Source: Candidatus Parcubacteria bacterium (GTDB taxonomy: Bacteria; Patescibacteriota; Microgenomatia; UBA12405). From it: a stretch of 61,421 nucleotides of DNA. The position numbers and the translations under genes are program-made. Where the stretch lies: assembly GCA_023443725.1 (NCBI GenBank), contig JAEZTF010000002.1:1-61421 (forward strand), written 5' to 3'. Positions 1-8,087 of the stretch are shown here, in pieces (the stretch's first letter is position 1; each line of letters starts with the position of its first letter). The notes under the pieces are model-generated. The model was given only the letters and a program-made list of their open reading frames with translations, searched no databases and was not told the origin of the DNA.

Positions 1-1
1 T

Positions 2-1384
2 TCTAATCTATTTACTCTTATCTTCATCTCTCTTCTGGCCTTGTCTCTTCCTTTAGCCACTAATCTAGTACAAAGGTCTTCAGATGATCGTAGTCGGGCT
101 ACGGAAACTGATCAATCTAAGATTAACTTTAAGATAGCTTTCAAAGGATTAAAACCAGAGTCATCCTGTTCTGCTTCTCTCAAGACTGTTGATCTAGACA
201 TAGTTAATATCACCAAAAAAGTTTACCAACCAGGAATTGGTACTTCTATTACTCCAGTAGTTGGGGAGACTAATTCAGATGGTGATCAAGTCTTTTTAGT
301 CTCTGATTTTGTTTTAGACAATAACTTCAAATCAACTGATTCATTCAATTACATCCAAGTTAAGAATCAAGCTTATCTCTCAGCTCGAATGTGTTTTAAC
401 AATCAATCATCCAAGATGACGACTTCAACTGCTTGTGATCTACCTCTGACTAATGGAGTGACTTATGACTTTACTAAATACTCATTAATCCCAGGTGATC
501 TTAATCAAGATGGGATTGTTAATGCTTCTGATTTCTCTATGGTTAAGTACAATGTTAATCCTTCGGCTGATTCACAATGTGGTCAACAAACAGATCTTAA
601 TTATGATGGCATTACTAATTCCTTTGATCTTACTTATCTAAAGAAATCCTTACTTCAAACTAATGATGAAGTAGTTATTGATCCAACAACTATTACACCG
701 ACACCAACTATGAGTCCACAACCACGAAGTTTAAAAGCTCAACAATTAGGTTCAATGAAATACTGGCTCTATCTTCCAAATGGTTACACTAAAGACAAAA
801 AATGGCCCTTAGTTGTTTGGTTACATGGTCGGGCTGAAACAGGTACTAATATTAATCAACTTTTAGAAAGTGGTTTGCCGGCTGTTCTTAATAAAGGTTA
901 TGATTACGATGCTGTTATTATCTCTCCACAATGGAATGGTGGTTATGGTGGTTATGGTGGAAAAGATTATCATCCTTTTATTAAAGAAAATTTAATTCCT
1001 AATATAGTTGAAAACTATAATATTGATACTAATAAAATATCTCTAGTTGGTCATAGTATGGGAGCTAATGGAACAGTTTCGATGGGTTGTACTTATCCTA
1101 ATTTTTTTTCTTCCCTAGTCACAATAAGTTTATGTGGATATAGTGATGGTTGTATTAAAACACTTTCAAAAACAAATATGAAACTTTTTCATGGTAGTAG
1201 TGATAAAACATGTAGTATTTATGAAAGTAATGGTTTTATCGCTCAAATGAGAGAAATTAAAGGTAAGGCAAGACTTGTTACGTTGAAAGGTGCTGGTCAT
1301 AATATTACAGATCAAGTTTTTAAAAACTATAAAGCCGTTGAATGGATGATTAAGCAAACCCTTGGTCAACCATGGCAAGATTAA
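2..1384 (+). CDS. Secreted dockerin-domain protein with alpha/beta-hydrolase (esterase) domain, 5' end cut by window
   Basis: The reading frame is open to the left edge, and the residues before the first possible start in the window (TTG at 41) are hydrophobic (LFTLIFISLLALSLPLA), which looks like the core of a signal peptide. The real start therefore probably lies outside the window. Counting from the TTG, residues about 25-145 form a beta-rich region, and residues about 150-205 hold two Ca-binding dockerin repeats (GDLNQDGIVNASDF and TDLNYDGITNSFDL). A Pro/Thr linker follows, then an esterase domain from about 230. The hydrolase has LHG, the nucleophile elbow GHSMG near residue 339, an Asp in HGSSDKTC and a His in GAGHNI, so the triad looks complete. 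It is a predicted extracellular esterase; the substrate is unknown. No cohesin partner is visible here. Confidence 0.8.
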   Translation, partial: SNLFTLIFISLLALSLPLATNLVQRSSDDRSRATETDQSKINFKIAFKGLKPESSCSASLKTVDLDIVNITKKVYQPGIGTSITPVVGETNSDGDQVFLVSDFVLDNNFKSTDSFNYIQVKNQAYLSARMCFNNQSSKMTTSTACDLPLTNGVTYDFTKYSLIPGDLNQDGIVNASDFSMVKYNVNPSADSQCGQQTDLNYDGITNSFDLTYLKKSLLQTNDEVVIDPTTITPTPTMSPQPRSLKAQQLGSMKYWLYLPNGYTKDKKWPLVVWLHGRAETGTNINQLLESGLPAVLNKGYDYDAVIISPQWNGGYGGYGGKDYHPFIKENLIPNIVENYNIDTNKISLVGHSMGANGTVSMGCTYPNFFSSLVTISLCGYSDGCIKTLSKTNMKLFHGSSDKTCSIYESNGFIAQMREIKGKARLVTLKGAGHNITDQVFKNYKAVEWMIKQTLGQPWQD

Positions 1385-1414
1385 TTTAACCCAAACAAAA
1401 CCCAAAGACTTTGG

Positions 1415-1420
1415 TAAAAT
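1415..1420 (+). promoter_or_regulatory. -10 box of uvrB, near-leaderless
   Basis: TAAAAT preceded by TGG (extended -10 form) ends 7 bases before the ATG at 1428. Transcription would start at or next to the A of the start codon. This supports ATG 1428 over the longer in-frame start at 1362. Confidence 0.5.
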
Positions 1421-1427
1421 ATTACCT

Positions 1428-3428
1428 ATGTCATTTAGTCTTCAATCCGAATACAAACCTTCAGGCGATCAACCTCAGGCAATTGCCCAACTTTCGGACA
1501 ATATTATCTCAGGTGTCAAACATCAAACCCTTTTAGGAGTTACTGGTTCTGGCAAAACTTTTACTATCGCCAATGTTATTCAAAATACTCAACTACCAAC
1601 CTTAGTAATTTCTCACAACAAAACTTTAGCTGGTCAACTTTATCAAGAGTTTAAAGAATTATTTCCCAATAATAAAGTTTCATATTTTGTTTCTTATTAC
1701 GATTATTATCAACCTGAAGCATATATTCCTGCATCTGATACTTATATTGCTAAAGAAGTTGATATTAATGATCGCATCGACCAGCTTCGTCTTGAAGCTT
1801 CATCCAATCTTTTATCTGGTAACGATAACATAATTATTGCTTCAGTTAGTTGTATCTATAATATTGGTGACCCAGTTGAATTTGAAAATATGACTTTTTC
1901 TTTAGAAGTTGGTGAACAATATCCTCGTCGTCAACTTTTAGAAAATTTTATTTCTCTTTATTACATTCGTTCAGAATTAGAATTCAAACGTTCAACTTTT
2001 CGTATTCGTGGTGGCAATATTGAACTTTGGCCATCTTATACAGATTCTTATTTAGTTTTGGAATTTCAAAACGATGTTTTAACCAAAATTATTCAACGTC
2101 ACCCAATGACGAGTAAAGAAGTTGTTTTAGAAAAATTTAAACTTTTTCCTGCCAAACAATATGTCAGTGGCAAGAAGGATCTCGCTGAAATCTTTAAACA
2201 AATTCGTTCTGATTGTGATAAACAAGTCCAAATTTTTAAATCGCAAAACAAAATTCTTGAAGCTCATCGCATTCAACAAAGAGTCGAATACGATTTAGAA
2301 ATGCTCCAAGAGACCGGGTATATTAATGGTATTGAAAATTATTCAATTTATTTTGATCGAAATAGAAAACACGGCGATCCACCTTATACTTTAGTTGATT
2401 ATTTTAGACATCTTTGGGGTGATAATTTTTTGACAGTTATAGATGAATCTCATGTAACTGTACCTCAAATTGGTGGTATGTATGCTGGCGATTTTGCTCG
2501 CAAAACAAATTTAATTGATTTTGGTTTTCGTCTTCCTTCAGCTCTCGATAATCGTCCTCTAAAATTTGAAGAATTTGAACAACGTATGGCCAAAGTTGTT
2601 TATGTTTCGGCTACACCATCAAAATATGAACTCGAAAAATCCAAAAATAATATTGCTCAACAAATTATTCGTCCTACTGGCTTAGTTGATCCAGAGATAA
2701 ATATTAGAGCTACAAAAAATCAAATTCCTGACTTAATTAAAGAAATTAAAGCTCGAGTTGATAAAAAAGAACGTACCTTAGTTGTTACTCTTACCAAACG
2801 TATGGCCGAAGACTTGGCTAATTATTTATCTGATCCAGCCAAAACAGAATGTAATTTAAAAGTGGCTTATCTTCATTCAGATATTGATACATTGCAACGT
2901 TCCAAAATTTTAGATGATTTACGTTCTGGTAACTATGATGTTTTAGTTGGTATTAATCTCTTACGAGAAGGTCTTGATTTGCCAGAAGTTAGTTTAGTGG
3001 CTATTCTTGATGCTGATCAACAAGGCTTTTTAAGATCTCAATCTTCACTAATTCAAATTATGGGTCGAGCTTCTCGTCACATTTCTGGACAAGTTATTTT
3101 ATATGCCGATTCAATTTCTGATGCTATGAATGGGGCTATCAAAGAAGTCAATCGTCGACGCAAAATTCAAATTAAATACAATCAAGATCATCATATTACG
3201 CCCAAATCAGTGGTAAAATCTATCCGTCCTCAAATAGTTGATGATATCAAAAAGGAAGTCAAAACTAATTGGTCAAAAATTGATACTTCATCATTAACCC
3301 CATCTCAACGTCAAAAACAAATTAAACAATTAAAAAAACAAATGAGAGAATATGCCTTCAACTTAGATTTTGAGGCCGCTATTCAAATTCGTGATCAAAT
3401 CAAAGAAATAGAAAATTATGATCGATAA
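1428..3428 (+). CDS. uvrB: UvrABC system protein B (excinuclease helicase-like subunit)
   Basis: UvrB of nucleotide excision repair; it is loaded on damaged DNA by UvrA and recruits UvrC. From the ATG at 1428 it is 666 residues, the usual size. Walker A is GVTGSGKT at 37-44. The damage-probing beta-hairpin region contains YYDYYQPEAYIP, the helicase motif II is DESH, and YVSATPSKYE precedes the second helicase domain. The C-terminal UVR motif (LDFEAAIQIRDQIKEIE) for UvrC contact is complete. The frame stays open to 1362, but the added residues do not fit the family and the -10 box lies inside that extension. It overlaps uvrA by 11 bases, so the pair is probably co-transcribed. Confidence 0.97.
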   Translation: MSFSLQSEYKPSGDQPQAIAQLSDNIISGVKHQTLLGVTGSGKTFTIANVIQNTQLPTLVISHNKTLAGQLYQEFKELFPNNKVSYFVSYYDYYQPEAYIPASDTYIAKEVDINDRIDQLRLEASSNLLSGNDNIIIASVSCIYNIGDPVEFENMTFSLEVGEQYPRRQLLENFISLYYIRSELEFKRSTFRIRGGNIELWPSYTDSYLVLEFQNDVLTKIIQRHPMTSKEVVLEKFKLFPAKQYVSGKKDLAEIFKQIRSDCDKQVQIFKSQNKILEAHRIQQRVEYDLEMLQETGYINGIENYSIYFDRNRKHGDPPYTLVDYFRHLWGDNFLTVIDESHVTVPQIGGMYAGDFARKTNLIDFGFRLPSALDNRPLKFEEFEQRMAKVVYVSATPSKYELEKSKNNIAQQIIRPTGLVDPEINIRATKNQIPDLIKEIKARVDKKERTLVVTLTKRMAEDLANYLSDPAKTECNLKVAYLHSDIDTLQRSKILDDLRSGNYDVLVGINLLREGLDLPEVSLVAILDADQQGFLRSQSSLIQIMGRASRHISGQVILYADSISDAMNGAIKEVNRRRKIQIKYNQDHHITPKSVVKSIRPQIVDDIKKEVKTNWSKIDTSSLTPSQRQKQIKQLKKQMREYAFNLDFEAAIQIRDQIKEIENYDR

Positions 3429-6087
3429 AATAATCGTTAAAGGTGCTCGAGAAAACAATTTAAAAAATGTTTCCTTTGAGTTTCCTAAAAATAAAATAGT
3501 TGTTTTTACCGGTGTTTCTGGATCCGGTAAATCTTCTATGGCATTTGATACTCTTTTTGCTGAGAGTCAACGTCGCTATGTCGAAAGTCTTTCTTCTTAT
3601 GCTCGTCAATTTTTAGGTAATATGAAACGCCCAGAAGTTGATTTAATTACTGGTCTTTCACCATCAATTGCCATTAATCAAAAAGCCATTTCTCACAATC
3701 CTCGTTCCACAGTTGGTACTGTTACCGAGATTTATGATTATCTTCGTTTACTTTTTGCTCGTATTGGTCACCCTCACTGTCCAGAATGTGGTCGAGAAGT
3801 TTCTCCTCAGACAAGCAAGCAAATTGTTACCCAAATTTTAGATAATGCTGCCTCGCAAATTTCAGGTTTAAATCTTTATCGATTTTTAGTGTTATCTCCC
3901 ATAGTTCGTGATAAAAAAGGTGACTTTAAAGGTTTGACCGAAAATTTAAAAAAACAAGGTTACAAATGGATTCGAGTTGATAATCAAATTGTCGATTTAT
4001 ATTCTGATTTTGGTATTGCCAAGACAAATAAACATAATATTGATGCTGTCATCGATCGGGTTTCTATAAATAAAGATAATTTTAAAGATACTAAACCAAT
4101 TTATGATCGTCTTATTGATGATATTGAACAAGCAATGAAATTAGCCAATGGTTTGGCGATTACGGCCCAAATCAACGACCCAGGATTTGATTTTCCAGCA
4201 AATCCTAAAGATTTTACAGACACTTTATTTTCTGAAAATTTCGCTTGTCCTCATTGCAATATTTCACTTCCAGAAATTGAACCTCGTTTATTTTCTTTCA
4301 ATTCTCCTCAAGGAGCGTGTTCCGAATGTAAAGGTCTCGGTTCAAAATTTCAAGTCGATCGATCAAAATTTCCTGAATGGCGTGCCAAAATGATGGAAAG
4401 TCGTTATGCTTCAGTTGCTTCCGATGCAATTAGAGAAGAATTAGAAAAATTCATGATTAAAAGTGAATGTACCACTTGTCACGGTGCTCGTCTCAATCAA
4501 GATGCTCTTTCTATTCACATTTTAGGTCAAAATATTTTCCAAGTAACTCAATTACCAATCGAAAAACTTGATAAATGGTTAAATGACCTCGATTCTCAAT
4601 TAACCAGTGATAAAGAAAAAGAAATTGTTATTCCAATCAAAAAAGAATTAGCTGCCCGAATCGAATTTTTATTAGCTGTTGGACTTGATTATTTAAGTCT
4701 TGATCGTGAAGCTGGTACTTTATCCAGTGGAGAATCTCAGCGAATTCGTTTAGCCAGTCAAATTGGTACTGGTTTAACTGGTGTTCTTTATGTTTTAGAC
4801 GAACCAACTATTGGTCTTCATTCTCGTGACAATGATCGTTTGATTGGTACTTTACAAAAACTCAAAGATTTAGGTAATTCTCTGGTTATCGTTGAACACG
4901 ATGAAGATGTTATTAAATCTGCCGATTATATCGTTGATTTTGGTTTATATGCTGGTAAACACGGTGGTGAAGTTATTGCCCAAGGAAGTCTTGAAGATAT
5001 TAAAAAAAATAGTAAATCTTTAACCGGTAAATATTTATCTGGTAAATTACAAATTAAAAACAATCTTGATTCAAATATAACCAATCCTGATTATAAAATT
5101 TCTATCAAAGGTGCTAATCAGTGGAATCTAAAACATGTCGATGTTGATTTTCCTCTTAATAAATTAATTTGTGTCACTGGTGTTTCTGGTTCTGGTAAAT
5201 CCACTTTAGTTCATGACACTCTTTATGGTGGTGTCCGTAAGGCTACTCTTGGAAGTTATTATGGATTTATTGGTAAATACGACAAAATTACAGGTGTCGA
5301 AAATGTTACAGATGTATTATTGGTCGATCAATCTCCAATTGGTCGCACTCCTCGTAGTAATCCAGCCACTTATACAAAAATTTTTGATGATATTAGAAAA
5401 CTTATGGCTCAAACCATTGAAGCTCAAATTCGCGGTTTCAATGTTGATCGTTTTTCATTCAATGCCAAACCAGGTCGTTGTCCTGTCTGTGAAGGTCAGG
5501 GACAAATCAAAATCGAAATGCAATTTTTACCCGATATATATGTCACTTGTGATGAATGTCACGGCACTAGATATAAAGAAGAAACATTAGAAGTTGAGTA
5601 TAAAGGTAAAAATATTGCTCAAATTCTCAAAATGACTATTGATGAAGCGGCTGAATTTTTCAAAAATATTCCCAGACTAAAAAGAATGTTAACTACTATT
5701 CAAGATGTTGGCCTAGGTTATCTAGAGTTAGGTCAACCGTCCAACACTTTATCGGGAGGGGAATCACAACGTCTTAAAATTAGTCGTGAATTAGTTAAAT
5801 TAGGTCGTGGCAAAATGCTCTATATTCTTGATGAGCCCACTACTGGTTTACATTTTTATGACGTTGATAAATTAATTACCGTTTTAAGAAAATTAGTTGA
5901 CAAGGGTAATACGGTCGTTGTTATTGAACATAATCTTGATGTTATCAAAAACGCTGATTGGATTATTGATATGGGTCCAGAAGGTGGCCAAAAGGGTGGG
6001 GAATTAGTCGTTGCTGGTACCGTCAAAGATGTTATGAATTGTACTCGTTCTTACACTGGTCAGTATCTTAAAAAAAATATTAGATAA
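3418..6087 (+). CDS. uvrA: UvrABC system protein A (damage-recognition ATPase)
   Basis: UvrA scans DNA for lesions as a dimer and hands them to UvrB. At 889 residues it is slightly shorter than most UvrA proteins (about 940). There are two ABC modules: Walker A GVSGSGKS at 32-39 and again in the second half before TLVHDTLYGG. The signatures LSSGESQR and LSGGESQR are each followed by Walker B and DEPT.GLH. Zinc-binding cysteine pairs are visible as CPECG, CPHC/CSEC, CTTCHG and CPVCEG/CDECHG. The start codon lies inside the end of uvrB, which implies translational coupling. All catalytic parts are present. Confidence 0.97.
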   Translation: MIDKIIVKGARENNLKNVSFEFPKNKIVVFTGVSGSGKSSMAFDTLFAESQRRYVESLSSYARQFLGNMKRPEVDLITGLSPSIAINQKAISHNPRSTVGTVTEIYDYLRLLFARIGHPHCPECGREVSPQTSKQIVTQILDNAASQISGLNLYRFLVLSPIVRDKKGDFKGLTENLKKQGYKWIRVDNQIVDLYSDFGIAKTNKHNIDAVIDRVSINKDNFKDTKPIYDRLIDDIEQAMKLANGLAITAQINDPGFDFPANPKDFTDTLFSENFACPHCNISLPEIEPRLFSFNSPQGACSECKGLGSKFQVDRSKFPEWRAKMMESRYASVASDAIREELEKFMIKSECTTCHGARLNQDALSIHILGQNIFQVTQLPIEKLDKWLNDLDSQLTSDKEKEIVIPIKKELAARIEFLLAVGLDYLSLDREAGTLSSGESQRIRLASQIGTGLTGVLYVLDEPTIGLHSRDNDRLIGTLQKLKDLGNSLVIVEHDEDVIKSADYIVDFGLYAGKHGGEVIAQGSLEDIKKNSKSLTGKYLSGKLQIKNNLDSNITNPDYKISIKGANQWNLKHVDVDFPLNKLICVTGVSGSGKSTLVHDTLYGGVRKATLGSYYGFIGKYDKITGVENVTDVLLVDQSPIGRTPRSNPATYTKIFDDIRKLMAQTIEAQIRGFNVDRFSFNAKPGRCPVCEGQGQIKIEMQFLPDIYVTCDECHGTRYKEETLEVEYKGKNIAQILKMTIDEAAEFFKNIPRLKRMLTTIQDVGLGYLELGQPSNTLSGGESQRLKISRELVKLGRGKMLYILDEPTTGLHFYDVDKLITVLRKLVDKGNTVVVIEHNLDVIKNADWIIDMGPEGGQKGGELVVAGTVKDVMNCTRSYTGQYLKKNIR

Positions 6088-6093
6088 AGAAAT

Positions 6094-6136
6094 ACCCGTC
6101 AATGAATTAATGCGTTAAAAACGCTCATCGACGGGT
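6094..6136. terminator. Hairpin between convergent genes, probable terminator
   Basis: ACCCGTC (6094-6100) pairs with GACGGGT (6130-6136). Inside it, ATGA pairs with TCAT and GCGTT with AACGC. It sits between the ends of uvrA and the facing minus-strand gene. The minus-strand side is followed by a T-rich stretch, so it best fits termination of the minus-strand transcript, with uvrA possibly also stopping here. Confidence 0.55.
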
Positions 6137-6164
6137 TAAAAATCATTTCTCTTTGTTTGGGTAT

Positions 6165-6440
6165 TTATTCGCCTTCATACAAGTCTTGATGTTCTTTCAA
6201 CACCCAAAATTTTGCAAATTTTCCATGTGGACCTCGGTGTATTTTGTATAGTATTTCTTTACCTGCCAATATGCCTCTAGGATAAGGTTCAGCCGGTTTA
6301 ATCCAGATATACGTTCCGTCAAGAAGATTGGTGGCAGGCATTCTTGCACCTTTAAGGTTAAAAAACAATTCTGTTCCGTCTGATTGAATTAGTCTTCCTT
6401 CTCCTTTCTGCCAGTCAAAATATCTAACTCTACCAATCAT
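6165..6440 (-). CDS. Cold-shock-domain-like small nucleic-acid-binding protein
   Basis: A protein of about 91 residues beginning MIGRVRYFDWQKGEGRLI, which resembles the start of cold-shock proteins (G-x-V-x-x-F, then K-G-x-G-x-I as RNP1). SDGTELFFNL stands where RNP2 (D-x-F-x-H) is expected. The central aromatic of RNP1 is replaced (KGEGRL rather than KGFGFI), and the C-terminal half (PAEPYPRGILAGKEILYK) is longer than in a standard CspA. Such a domain would bind single-stranded RNA or DNA. In-frame GTG codons at 6467 and 6464 give up to 9 extra residues; ATG 6440 was chosen because the domain starts there, but the start is not certain. Confidence 0.55.
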   Translation of the reverse strand: MIGRVRYFDWQKGEGRLIQSDGTELFFNLKGARMPATNLLDGTYIWIKPAEPYPRGILAGKEILYKIHRGPHGKFAKFWVLKEHQDLYEGE

Positions 6441-6519
6441 AATTTCTTCATTCAAAACACTCACCACTTTCTTATTTTTTTGAGTTTAAAGAGAAATAGG
6501 TTTTTTAAGTACAACGAAG

Positions 6520-6525
6520 ATTATA
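6520..6525 (-). promoter_or_regulatory. -10 box upstream of the cold-shock-like gene
   Basis: On the minus strand TATAAT occurs here in the context TTTTGATATAATC. It would give a leader of roughly 45-75 bases depending on the start codon used. That is longer than at most genes here and is typical of cold-shock mRNAs, but no clear -35 was seen. Confidence 0.4.
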
Positions 6526-6547
6526 TCAAAACATATCAAGTATTTTT

Positions 6548-8065
6548 TTATTTACACAACTCTCTAATTTCTACTGTTGTTCTCCATTCAGTTTGCCATT
6601 TATCCACCGTACAATATTTAGCAAATTGTCCCAACCACCCAATAGTACTACCGTTATCTTCGTAAACTAAAGCAATTTTATTATCATTTTCTTTTGTTTT
6701 TCTATAAAATTCTTTCTGAGCTCTAGTGTATTCTGGCACTTCAATTAAACTGTAAGAGACTTTATTCGGCATATAACCATATTTCTTAAATCCATACCAC
6801 CAATATAAATATTGGTTTGAATAATCATAAATTTCTGGCACATAAGTATAAGCTTGAAAACCTATTCCGTTCATTTTTTGATATACCCAATCAACATTTT
6901 TAATTAAATTAGCCATTTTCTTTGGATCATCCTTTCCAAAATTTCCTCCAGTAAATTGCCATTGATCAATTGTGGTTAAATAAATATTTCTAATTAAAAA
7001 TAAACCCACCACTAAAGTTATTAGATTTTTAAATTTATTTATATTTACCAATCCAATTCCCAATACAAAACAATACCAAACTCTCAAACTATCTAGATAC
7101 CAACTCTTTAGTTCGTGATGATAAACCACTGTGTAAAAAATATAAGCAAAGCCTAAAAATGATAAAAAATAAACACCCATTTTTCGGTATTTTTTATTTA
7201 TCAAAATTAATCCTATTATTAAGATTAAAATTCCCAAACCCCAGCCGTAGTTGACAATAAATTGTCCTTCAAAAAAACTAATTATTTTATTAAAATGCGA
7301 AACTACTGTTTCTCCAAAAGTCATCTTGTCACCCAATACTTGATTACTTCCATTAAAAAATCCCAATAACAACTTCGTCATTTGAAATTTATTTTTTATT
7401 TCCAAAGCTATTTGTGGAAGAAACCAGGGGACTACTCCTATCAAGAAAGCTTTCCAATGTTTTATTTTTTTATTTAACAAAATTATTAATCCTGAAAATC
7501 CCAAACAAACTATTCCAAAAGCAGCTTCAAATTGAGTCATTACTGCTGCTGTTAACCCTAAATATAAAATCGATTTATTATCTTTTTTCTCAAAAAAATT
7601 CCATAAAGCTACAAAAAAATAAACACTTAGGTAAGTTGCCATATTGGCATTCCAAAAATATCTAGTTAAATTAAACATTTGTGGTGCCATCAAAAAAATA
7701 CTTCCAATTAGAAAACCTAAAGTTATGTTTCTTTTTCTAAAATACCAAAATATAAAACTTCCCGAGAATAAAAATAATAATATATTCCAACTAACCAAAG
7801 TTTGTGGATTACCTTGACCCCACCAGTAAGCTGGTAAATTTGCGTAATAATAAAAAGGTCCTAATCGGAGTCCATTAATTGATGTTGTTGGACCCAAAAC
7901 TGCCAAGTCTTTAAATTCTCCCAATGCCCTAATATCCAGCATATCTCTGGCTTGGTCATAAGTAAAAGGAAAATTAAAATCTTTTGTTTGACTAAATCTA
8001 ATATATCCCGAAATAAATAAAATTATTCCAAATAAAACAGTTAATATTTTTTCCTTTCCTTTCAT
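6548..8065 (-). CDS. GT-C type polytopic membrane glycosyltransferase (DQxRD subfamily)
   Basis: A 505-residue protein with about ten hydrophobic segments beginning at residue 8. The first extracytoplasmic loop carries YDQARDMLDIRAL and then GPTTSINGLRLGPFYYY. In GT-C enzymes this loop holds the acidic catalytic residue. The same pattern (GDQGRD, GPQTSIGNMYLGPWFYY) occurs in the gene at 33082, so the two are paralogues. The family transfers sugars from polyprenyl-phosphate donors on the outer face of the membrane; donor and acceptor here are unknown. It is read divergently from uvrC off a shared promoter. The ATG at 8065 lies exactly 6 bases after the -10 box. Confidence 0.75.
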   Translation of the reverse strand: MKGKEKILTVLFGIILFISGYIRFSQTKDFNFPFTYDQARDMLDIRALGEFKDLAVLGPTTSINGLRLGPFYYYANLPAYWWGQGNPQTLVSWNILLFLFSGSFIFWYFRKRNITLGFLIGSIFLMAPQMFNLTRYFWNANMATYLSVYFFVALWNFFEKKDNKSILYLGLTAAVMTQFEAAFGIVCLGFSGLIILLNKKIKHWKAFLIGVVPWFLPQIALEIKNKFQMTKLLLGFFNGSNQVLGDKMTFGETVVSHFNKIISFFEGQFIVNYGWGLGILILIIGLILINKKYRKMGVYFLSFLGFAYIFYTVVYHHELKSWYLDSLRVWYCFVLGIGLVNINKFKNLITLVVGLFLIRNIYLTTIDQWQFTGGNFGKDDPKKMANLIKNVDWVYQKMNGIGFQAYTYVPEIYDYSNQYLYWWYGFKKYGYMPNKVSYSLIEVPEYTRAQKEFYRKTKENDNKIALVYEDNGSTIGWLGQFAKYCTVDKWQTEWRTTVEIRELCK

Positions 8066-8071
8066 TATTTC

Positions 8072-8081
8072 ATTATATAAT
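8072..8081. promoter_or_regulatory. Palindromic bidirectional -10 box between a GT-C gene and uvrC
   Basis: ATTATATAAT is its own reverse complement and contains TATAAT on both strands. On the plus strand TATAAT (8076-8081) is followed by 6 bases and then the uvrC start at 8088. On the minus strand TATAAT (8077-8072) is followed by 6 bases and then ATG at 8065. Both transcripts would start at the first base of the coding region. Confidence 0.7.
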
Positions 8082-8087
8082 ACCTAT

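Noticed and set aside
943..963. Short GGTTATGGTGG repeat in the esterase gene
   Set aside because: Encodes a Gly-Tyr run in a loop; only two copies, not a mobile or regulatory repeat.
1362..1427. N-terminal extension of uvrB overlapping the esterase gene
   Set aside because: Residues do not fit UvrB, and the -10 box TAAAAT lies inside it.
4148..5590. Open frames of 81 and 125 codons inside uvrA
   Set aside because: Shadow frames of a clear UvrA reading frame; composition is that of an off-frame AT-rich translation.
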